A stretch of DNA of 10,644 nt, from NCBI GenBank assembly GCA_020445045.1, contig JAGRHI010000176.1, positions 11,597-22,240 on the forward strand, given 5' to 3'. Made by a program: the position numbers and the translations under genes. The first letter of the stretch is position 1. Each line of letters opens with the position of its first letter. Shown here piece after piece: positions 1-4,701 of this stretch. A model generated the notes under the pieces. The model had not been told where the DNA came from and made no database searches. It saw only the letters and a list, made by a program, of their open reading frames with translations. The DNA is from Candidatus Competibacteraceae bacterium (GTDB lineage Bacteria; Pseudomonadota; Gammaproteobacteria; Competibacterales; Competibacteraceae).

Positions 1-311
1 AGGTAGCTGAGTGGCGCCAGGATCGGCGGCCCCGGCAACAGCCGGGCGTGGCCATGGAGTTCCACATAGCCCTGCGGCGCCGAACGGATGCGGGCGATGG
101 GTGTGTCGGCCAGCCGCCAGGCTCGCCGTCCGAAATGCAGCGCGCCGTACAGACCGAAGAGCGTGGCGGCCAGCAGCAGCGCCAGCAACGGAGCCGGCGC
201 CGACGACGACCCGGCGTGACCCGCCGCCGGGGCTGGGTGCCGCAGCAACAGAAAGAAACCGAGCCAGAGGGCGGCGAACGCCAGCGTCGCTTTTAGGCTG
301 AGCCGGTACAT
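1..311 (-). CDS. GIDE-domain (MULAN-like) membrane protein, C-terminus cut by window edge
   Basis: The frame is open from an ATG at 309-311 to the left edge, giving 103 residues. Residues 8-23 and 42-58 are hydrophobic and look like two membrane segments, separated by a Pro/Ala/Ser linker that would be exposed. After the second segment comes RRAWRLADTPIARIRSAPQG and then YVELHGHARLLPGPPILAPLS (about residues 62-102). This resembles the start of the GIDE/BAM domain of proteins annotated 'E3 ubiquitin ligase family', the bacterial relatives of MULAN: an arginine before a SA.QG.vEl.G core, then PLs. Bacterial members usually lack a RING finger, so ligase activity should not be assumed. The ATG lies 16 nt after the lemA stop; a GAGG overlapping that stop is a distant ribosome site. 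Transcription is almost certainly shared with lemA. Family call from memory of the motif; the rest of the protein is outside the window. Confidence 0.72.
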   Translation of the reverse strand, partial: MYRLSLKATLAFAALWLGFFLLLRHPAPAAGHAGSSSAPAPLLALLLAATLFGLYGALHFGRRAWRLADTPIARIRSAPQGYVELHGHARLLPGPPILAPLSY

Positions 312-327
312 CGGGTCGTTTCGCGCC

Positions 328-900
328 TCAGCGGAACAGACTGGCGAGATCGACATCTCGTTTTTCCGGTTCGGAGAATTCCAGCAGCCGGAATGGCTCG
401 AAGTGGAAGAAACGGGCGATCAGCACATCCGGGAACTGTTCGATGCGAACGTTGTTCAGGTTGACGCTGTCGTTGTAGAACTCCCGGCGGTCGGCGATGG
501 CGTTTTCCAGGCCGGTGACGCGGCTTTCCAGATGGCGGAAGTTGTCGTTGGCGCGCAGTTCGGGATAGGCTTCGGCCACCGCGAATAACTGACCCAGGCC
601 AAGCCGTAACTGGCTTTCGGCCGCGCCCAGCGCTGGCAGGTCGCCGCGCTGCTGGGCATCGGCCACGCCCTTGCGGGCACGCATCACCGCTTCCAGGGTG
701 TCCTGCTCGTAGCGCATGTACTGCTTGCAGGTTTCGACCAACTTGGGCAGTTCGTCGTGACGCTGTTTGAGCAGCACGTCGATGTTGGACCAGGACATGC
801 CAACGTTGTGTTTGAGGTTGACCAAGCGGTTATAGATGATGATGCCGTACAGGACCAGCAACACCAAGGCGACAATAAGGACAATACTGAACAAGTTCAT
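328..900 (-). CDS. lemA: LemA family membrane-anchored protein
   Basis: The 190-residue protein has the full LemA plan: an N-terminal hydrophobic helix (about 3-23) with a very short cytoplasm-side start, then a long alpha-helical body predicted to lie outside the membrane. Signatures include IIYNRLVNLKHNV (21-33), SWSNIDVLLKQRHDELPKLV (36-55), AYPELRANDNF (111-121), and REFYNDSVNLNNVRIEQFPD (139-158). Length is normal for the family. The molecular function of LemA is unresolved; the name comes from an epitope in Listeria, and the unrelated Pseudomonas lemA (gacS) kinase should not be confused with it. The next gene downstream, 16 nt away, encodes a GIDE-type membrane protein, so the two probably act together at the membrane. 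The start has no strong ribosome site, but the hydrophobic N-terminus fixes it. A TATAAT hexamer on the minus strand (954-959) may be its -10. Confidence 0.95.
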   Translation of the reverse strand: MNLFSIVLIVALVLLVLYGIIIYNRLVNLKHNVGMSWSNIDVLLKQRHDELPKLVETCKQYMRYEQDTLEAVMRARKGVADAQQRGDLPALGAAESQLRLGLGQLFAVAEAYPELRANDNFRHLESRVTGLENAIADRREFYNDSVNLNNVRIEQFPDVLIARFFHFEPFRLLEFSEPEKRDVDLASLFR

Positions 901-947
901 GATGGCGGTATCGTGCGAATAGTGGAGAGTGATGCAAGTAAACAGTC

Positions 948-966
948 ACTAGTATTATATACTAGT
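948..966. promoter_or_regulatory. Perfect 19-bp palindrome in the lemA/lysE divergent promoter region
   Basis: ACTAGTAT (948-955) and ATACTAGT (959-966) are perfect inverted arms around a TAT spacer. The site is the most AT-rich stretch of a GC-rich window and sits between divergent lemA (start 900) and the LysE-type gene (start 1019). It contains TATAAT on the minus strand (954-959) and TATACT on the plus strand (958-963), both good -10 hexamers, but no convincing -35 box is at proper distance on either strand. It could be an operator covering both promoters, or simply two overlapping -10 elements. Confidence 0.45.
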
Positions 967-1006
967 CTTGCTGACGATGCACAAGGAAAAACGCACTGGC
1001 CGCCGT

Positions 1007-1013
1007 GAAGAGG
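1007..1013 (+). promoter_or_regulatory. Ribosome binding site fixing the LysE-family start
   Basis: GAAGAGG lies 5 nt before the ATG at 1019. This favours that start over the in-frame ATG at 968, which lies next to the promoter-like palindrome. Confidence 0.6.
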
Positions 1014-1018
1014 CAACC

Positions 1019-1639
1019 ATGCTGTTTTGGTTCAAGGGGATGCTGATTGGATTCGCCATCGCCGCGCCGGTGGGGCCGATCGGGTTGTTGTGCGTGCAAC
1101 GCACGCTGACGCGCGGTCGTTGGGCGGGGTTGCTGTCCGGTGTCGGCGCGGCCAGCGCCGATGCGGTTTACGGTTGCATCGCCGGTTTTGGACTGGTTTC
1201 GCTGGCGCATCTGCTGTTGGCCTGGCAAATGGAGTTACAAGTGGTCGGCGGCCTGTTCCTGCTGTACCTGGGCTGGCGGATCTGGCGGACTCCGCCGGTC
1301 GGCGAGCAGGCGTGCGTTCGCCCCAACCACGCCGGACTATTGGGCGATTATCTATCCACCTTGGCGTTGACGCTGGCCAATCCGGTCACCGTGCTGGCGT
1401 TTCTGGCCATTTTCGCCGGGCTGGGTCTGGCCGCCGAGGGACGGGATTTCGCGGCGGCCGGGGGGCTGGTGCTGGGGGTGTTCGCCGGCTCGTTGCTGTG
1501 GTGGCTGTTGTTGGTCGGGGGTGTCGGGCTGCTGCGCGGGCGACTGACCCCGGCGGCGCTGGGCGGCATCAACCGCGTTTCGGGGGCGCTGGTCGCCGGG
1601 TTCGGGCTTTGGGCGCTGGCTTCGACGGTTCGGGGCTAG
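1019..1639 (+). CDS. LysE/RhtB family translocator (amino-acid or small-molecule exporter)
   Basis: The product is 206 residues, typical of the LysE superfamily, and is an inner-membrane protein with about six hydrophobic segments (roughly 4-24, 37-62, 70-88, 112-137, 145-171, 184-203). The family signature is clear: APVGPIGLLCVQRTLTRGRW (16-35) followed by the glycine/alanine-rich GLLSGVGAASAD (37-48), and the second conserved Asn-Pro in TLANPVTVLAFLAIFAG (118-134). Members export amino acids or related compounds with the proton gradient; the substrate here cannot be read from sequence. The ATG at 1019 is preferred because GAAGAGG at 1007-1013 precedes it by 5 nt. An upstream in-frame ATG at 968 would add 17 charged residues before the first helix and has no ribosome site. 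Its 3' end overlaps the gamma carbonic anhydrase gene on the other strand by 71 nt. No LysR-type regulator is beside it. Confidence 0.93.
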   Translation: MLFWFKGMLIGFAIAAPVGPIGLLCVQRTLTRGRWAGLLSGVGAASADAVYGCIAGFGLVSLAHLLLAWQMELQVVGGLFLLYLGWRIWRTPPVGEQACVRPNHAGLLGDYLSTLALTLANPVTVLAFLAIFAGLGLAAEGRDFAAAGGLVLGVFAGSLLWWLLLVGGVGLLRGRLTPAALGGINRVSGALVAGFGLWALASTVRG

Positions 1640-2204
1640 GCGCGGGAACGCTGGCGGTGGCGTGGTCCGCGCCAATCGTCCGCAGGTGCCGCTCCCGCAA
1701 GCGCCGGTAGTTCTGGGCCGAATATTCGAGAAACTCCAACTCGCGCTCGTTCAGCGGTCGGACTGGCTTGACCGGGCTGCCCACATAGAGAAAACCGCTT
1801 TCCAGCACCTTGCCCGGCGGTACCACGCTGCCGGCGCCGATGGTCACCCGCGATCGCACCACCGCTTTGTCCATGACGATCGAACCCATGCCGATCAGGC
1901 AGTAATCCTCGATGGTGCAGGCGTGTAGGATGACCTTGTGGCCGACCGTGACATCGTTGCCGATGAGGGTCGGCTGACCGCCCGGACAAAAGCGGCTGTC
2001 GTGGGTGACGTGAATGACGGTGCCATCCTGAATGCTGGTGCGCGCGCCGATACGGATGCGCTGAATGTCGCCGCGGATCACGCTCATCGGCCAGACCGAG
2101 CTGTCTTCGCCGATTTCGACATCGCCGATGACCAGAGCGGTATCGTCAATGTAGACGGTGGCATGAATTTGCGGGGTATGTTGTTCGAAAGGACGGATTG
2201 CCAT
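1569..2204 (-). CDS. yrdA: Gamma carbonic anhydrase family protein, YrdA type, with basic Pro/Ala tail
   Basis: This is a 211-residue left-handed beta-helix protein of the hexapeptide-repeat superfamily. IGDVEIGEDSSVWPMSVIRG (26-45), IGARTSIQDG (52-61), TLIGNDVTVGHKVILHACTI (79-98) and LESGFLYVGSPVKPVRPL (134-151) closely follow E. coli YrdA as I remember it. By comparison with Methanosarcina Cam, the metal ligands would be H65, H89 and H94, with R44, D46, Q59 and D60 also kept; the Cam acidic loop is missing, as in most bacterial relatives. Carbonic anhydrase activity is uncertain in this branch. The body ends near residue 178; residues 179-211 are a low-complexity Ala/Pro/Lys/Arg tail, and residues from about 189 on are encoded antisense to the exporter gene. 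I chose the ATG at 2204 (MAIRPF); an in-frame ATG at 2219 would add five residues. Neither has a strong ribosome site. gor lies 56 nt upstream on the same strand, so co-transcription is likely. Confidence 0.92.
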   Translation of the reverse strand: MAIRPFEQHTPQIHATVYIDDTALVIGDVEIGEDSSVWPMSVIRGDIQRIRIGARTSIQDGTVIHVTHDSRFCPGGQPTLIGNDVTVGHKVILHACTIEDYCLIGMGSIVMDKAVVRSRVTIGAGSVVPPGKVLESGFLYVGSPVKPVRPLNERELEFLEYSAQNYRRLRERHLRTIGADHATASVPAPSPEPSKPAPKARTRRPAPPKRG

Positions 2205-2260
2205 GGGATCGGTTCTCATGCAAGAGGCGGGTTTTTGGATTGTTGGTTGCCCTTCGACCT

Positions 2261-3610
2261 TCAGCGCATCGTGACCAGCTCTTCGGCGCTGGTCGGATGG
2301 ATGGCGACGGTATCGTCGAAATCGCGCTTGGTGGCGCCCATGCGGATGGCGACCGCGAAACCTTGCAGCATTTCGTCGGCGCCCTCGCCGATGAGGTGGC
2401 AACCGACGATCCTTTCCTCCGGGCCGACGCACACCAGCTTCATCGCGGTCGGCGGCTGGCGATGGGTGAAGGCGTGGTACATTGGCCGGAAGCGGGTCTG
2501 GTGGATCCGTACCGCCGCGCCGTGTCGTTGCCGCGCTTCCTCCTCGGTCAGTCCGACCGTGCCGATCGGTGGATGGCTGAACACCACGCTGGGAATGTTT
2601 TCGTAAGGCAGGCGCCGCTCCGGTTGTTGGCCGAACAGCCGGTCGGCCAATCGGCGGCCCGCGGCAATCGCCACCGGGGTCAATTGGGCGTGTTCGGTCA
2701 CATCGCCGATGGCGTAAATGCCGGCGACGTTGGTGTTCTGATAGGGATCGGTCGGGATCGTGCCGTTCGGGTTCGTCGTCACTCCCGCCGCCGCCAGATC
2801 GAGTATGTCGGTATTGGGATCGCGGCCGATGGCCCACAACAGCGCATCCACTTCCAGCGCATTCTCGCGCCCGTCGCAATGCAGGCTGAGCGCGCCCTTG
2901 GCCAGGCGCGCCACCGCGCTGATCTGGGTGCGCGTCAGCACGTGGATGCCGTCCTCGCGCAGGCGCTCCATCAGTTGCTCGCGCAACAGGGCGTCGAATG
3001 GCCGTAATACCTGATCCTTGCGCACCAGTAGCGTCACCTCGGCGCCCAGCGCGTGCAGCATTCCGGCCAGTTCCACCGCGATGTAACCGCTGCCGGCGAT
3101 GGCGATCCGCCGCGGACAGGCGTTCAGTTCGAAAAAGCCGTCGGAGGTGATGCCGAACTGCGCGCCAGGTACTTGGGGCACTCGCGGACGGCCGCCGGTG
3201 GCGATGACCAGATGGTCGGCGCCATGGCGCTGGCCGTTCACCACTAAGGTGCGGGCGTCGGCGAAACGGCCGAACCCGCGGATCAGTTCGACCTCCGCCT
3301 CGGCCAGATAGCCCAGGTACCATTCGTTGATGTTGCGCACGAAAGCGTCGCGGCTATTCTTGAGCTTTTTCCAGTCGAAGTCGAAATAATCCAACCGGAA
3401 GCCATAGCCGGGCGCGTCGTCGAGCGCATGAGCCAGCTGGGCGGCGTACCACATGATTTTCTTGGGCACGCAGCCGACATTGACACAGGTGCCACCGAGC
3501 CGGTCGGCTTCGATCAGGGCACAGCGGGCGCCGTGGCGAGCTGCCCGTTCCGCCACCGACAGGCCGCCACTACCGCCGCCGATGACGATCAGGTCGTAAT
3601 GCTGGGTCAT
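2261..3610 (-). CDS. gor: Glutathione-disulfide reductase
   Basis: This cytoplasmic FAD enzyme reduces glutathione disulfide with NADPH. The 449 residues match E. coli Gor (450) in length and order. The FAD-binding GGGSGG is at 11-16 and the redox-active disulfide in GGTCVNVGCVPKK (39-51) is C42/C47. The second nucleotide fold GSGYIAVELAG is at 173-183. R197 and R203 in VRKDQVLRPFD match the two arginines that give Gor its preference for NADPH over NADH. GIYAIGDV (298-304) contacts FAD, and the C-terminal HPTSAEELVTMR (438-449) supplies the proton-relay His438 and Glu443 to the partner subunit. These features separate it from dihydrolipoamide and mercuric reductases. GGAGG (3615-3619) precedes the start with a short 4-nt spacer. 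The gene is divergent from the M23 peptidase gene and probably leads an operon with the gamma carbonic anhydrase gene. Confidence 0.96.
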   Translation of the reverse strand: MTQHYDLIVIGGGSGGLSVAERAARHGARCALIEADRLGGTCVNVGCVPKKIMWYAAQLAHALDDAPGYGFRLDYFDFDWKKLKNSRDAFVRNINEWYLGYLAEAEVELIRGFGRFADARTLVVNGQRHGADHLVIATGGRPRVPQVPGAQFGITSDGFFELNACPRRIAIAGSGYIAVELAGMLHALGAEVTLLVRKDQVLRPFDALLREQLMERLREDGIHVLTRTQISAVARLAKGALSLHCDGRENALEVDALLWAIGRDPNTDILDLAAAGVTTNPNGTIPTDPYQNTNVAGIYAIGDVTEHAQLTPVAIAAGRRLADRLFGQQPERRLPYENIPSVVFSHPPIGTVGLTEEEARQRHGAAVRIHQTRFRPMYHAFTHRQPPTAMKLVCVGPEERIVGCHLIGEGADEMLQGFAVAIRMGATKRDFDDTVAIHPTSAEELVTMR

Positions 3611-3691
3611 GCATCCTCCAAATGATGAGCGTAACGATCATGCTGGCGAAAATCCGGGTGTCGGGAGCAGCGGCCAGCGGTGGCGGCATCC

Positions 3692-3719
3692 CACGCGCAA
3701 TAGCCGTTACTATAGCGTG
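3692..3719. promoter_or_regulatory. Imperfect inverted repeat in the gor/M23 divergent promoter region
   Basis: CACGC (3692-3696) pairs with GCGTG (3715-3719), and TAG/CTA inside add three more pairs with unequal spacing. A TATAGT hexamer on the minus strand (3709-3714) lies within it and could be the gor -10; no good -35 box was found. The site is about 80 nt from the gor start and 47 nt from the M23 start. Weak evidence. Confidence 0.22.
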
Positions 3720-3755
3720 TGCCCGGTGGATCTGCCGGGTTGGCCGAACAAGACT

Positions 3756-3764
3756 GGAGGTGAT
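3756..3764 (+). promoter_or_regulatory. Very strong Shine-Dalgarno site of the M23 peptidase gene
   Basis: GGAGGTGAT matches the 3' end of 16S rRNA over nine bases, but ends only 2 nt before the ATG at 3767. Measured from the GGAGG core, the spacer is 6 nt, which is normal. It fixes the start of the downstream gene. Confidence 0.75.
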
Positions 3765-3766
3765 CG

Positions 3767-4576
3767 ATGCGTGGGTTGGGATGGGGTTGCATTTTGTTGT
3801 TGTGGCCATTATGGGTCGGTGCGGGCGAGCTGCACTGGCGAGGGCAACTGACGCAGGGCGGTTTGATCGTCGGGCAGGCGCCGCCAGGCACTCGGCTGGA
3901 ACTGGACGGGCAAACGGTGCCGGTGGCGCCGGAAGGAGCGTTCGTGTTCGGGTTCCATCGCGATGCGCCGCCGGTGGCGCGCTTGCGCGCCGTGTTCCCG
4001 GACGGAAGCCGGGACGAGCGACAATTGACGATCTCGCCGCGCCAATACAAGATCCAACGGCTCAATGGCTTACCGCCGAGCAAGGTGACGCCGCCGCCTT
4101 CCGTGCTGAAGCGCATCCGCCGGGAAAATGCCCGGGTGGCCGAGGCCCGCCGGGAGGAGATTCCCCGAGCGTATTTCCTCAGCGGCTTCATCTGGCCGGT
4201 TACCGGCCGCATCAGCGGGGTGTACGGCAGCCAGCGCATTCTCAATGGTAAACCTCGCCAGCCGCATTACGGCGTCGATATTGCCCGGTCGGTCGGCACG
4301 CCGGTACGTGCCCCAGCCGACGGGATCGTCACGCTGGCCGAACCGAATTTGTACTACAGTGGCGCCACGTTGATCATCGATCACGGCTACCGGTTGAGCT
4401 CGACATTGATGCATCTAGACCAGATTGCTGTTCGGGTCGGGCAACCGGTGCGCAAGGGTGATGTGATCGCCACGGTGGGCAAGAGCGGCCGGGTGACCGG
4501 CCCGCATCTGGACTGGCGGATGAATTGGCGCCAGGCGCGGATCGATCCGGCGCTGATCGTGCCGCCGATGCCTTGA
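3767..4576 (+). CDS. Secreted M23 (LytM/duplicated-hybrid-motif) family peptidase
   Basis: The 269-residue protein begins with a Sec signal peptide (hydrophobic 8-19, probable cut after about residue 20). A beta-rich N-terminal domain follows (about 21-95) and then a charged linker (about 105-133). The C-terminal M23 domain (about 140-265) has the metal-site motif PHYGVDIA with H167 and D171, the catalytic-type H216 in LMHLDQI, and TGPHLDWRMNW with H247. In classical LytM enzymes the last motif is H-x-H; here position 249 is Asp. I recall HLDWR in other proteobacterial M23 proteins, so this may be a subfamily trait, with Asp as zinc ligand or with altered activity. The likely role is peptidoglycan crosslink cleavage in the periplasm, or activation of an amidase if inactive. 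The N-terminal domain is not the coiled coil of EnvC/NlpD, and no LysM is seen. It stands alone, divergent from gor. Confidence 0.92.
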   Translation: MRGLGWGCILLLWPLWVGAGELHWRGQLTQGGLIVGQAPPGTRLELDGQTVPVAPEGAFVFGFHRDAPPVARLRAVFPDGSRDERQLTISPRQYKIQRLNGLPPSKVTPPPSVLKRIRRENARVAEARREEIPRAYFLSGFIWPVTGRISGVYGSQRILNGKPRQPHYGVDIARSVGTPVRAPADGIVTLAEPNLYYSGATLIIDHGYRLSSTLMHLDQIAVRVGQPVRKGDVIATVGKSGRVTGPHLDWRMNWRQARIDPALIVPPMP

Positions 4577-4670
4577 CGGAGCGCTGGCTGAGTCGCGCCA
4601 GGATAGAAAACTCACCAACTGTCGACGCCATCGACGGGGAGGCTTCCGCTAGCGTGCGGGGGTTGGCCGA

Positions 4671-4689
4671 GACCGAGGCTGCTTCGGTC
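4671..4689. terminator. Stem-loop between the convergent M23 peptidase and kinase genes
   Basis: GACCGAGG and CTTCGGTC form an eight-pair stem (one G-T) with a CTG loop. It lies 13-31 nt beyond the kinase stop and about 95 nt beyond the M23 stop. Neither side has a run of T, so it is not a canonical intrinsic terminator. It may still protect or delimit the converging transcripts. Confidence 0.3.
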
Positions 4690-4701
4690 GCTGGTCCGGG
4701 A

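Noticed and set aside
48..301. Plus-strand open frames near the left edge
   Set aside because: They are antisense to the GIDE-type gene, have Arg/Pro/Gln-rich composition, and resemble no family.
968..1018. Longer start for the LysE-family exporter
   Set aside because: It would add 17 mostly charged residues in front of the first membrane helix and has no ribosome site. GAAGAGG stands before the ATG at 1019.
1569..3323. A 584-residue frame as a single fusion gene
   Set aside because: Only its last 211 residues are a real protein. The upstream portion is an alternative frame of gor, rich in Arg/Gly/Pro, so no fusion exists.
4577..4701. Possible small gene or RNA between the convergent M23 and kinase genes
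   Set aside because: No start with a ribosome site and no promoter-like pair was seen. The only structure is the short stem-loop at 4671-4689.
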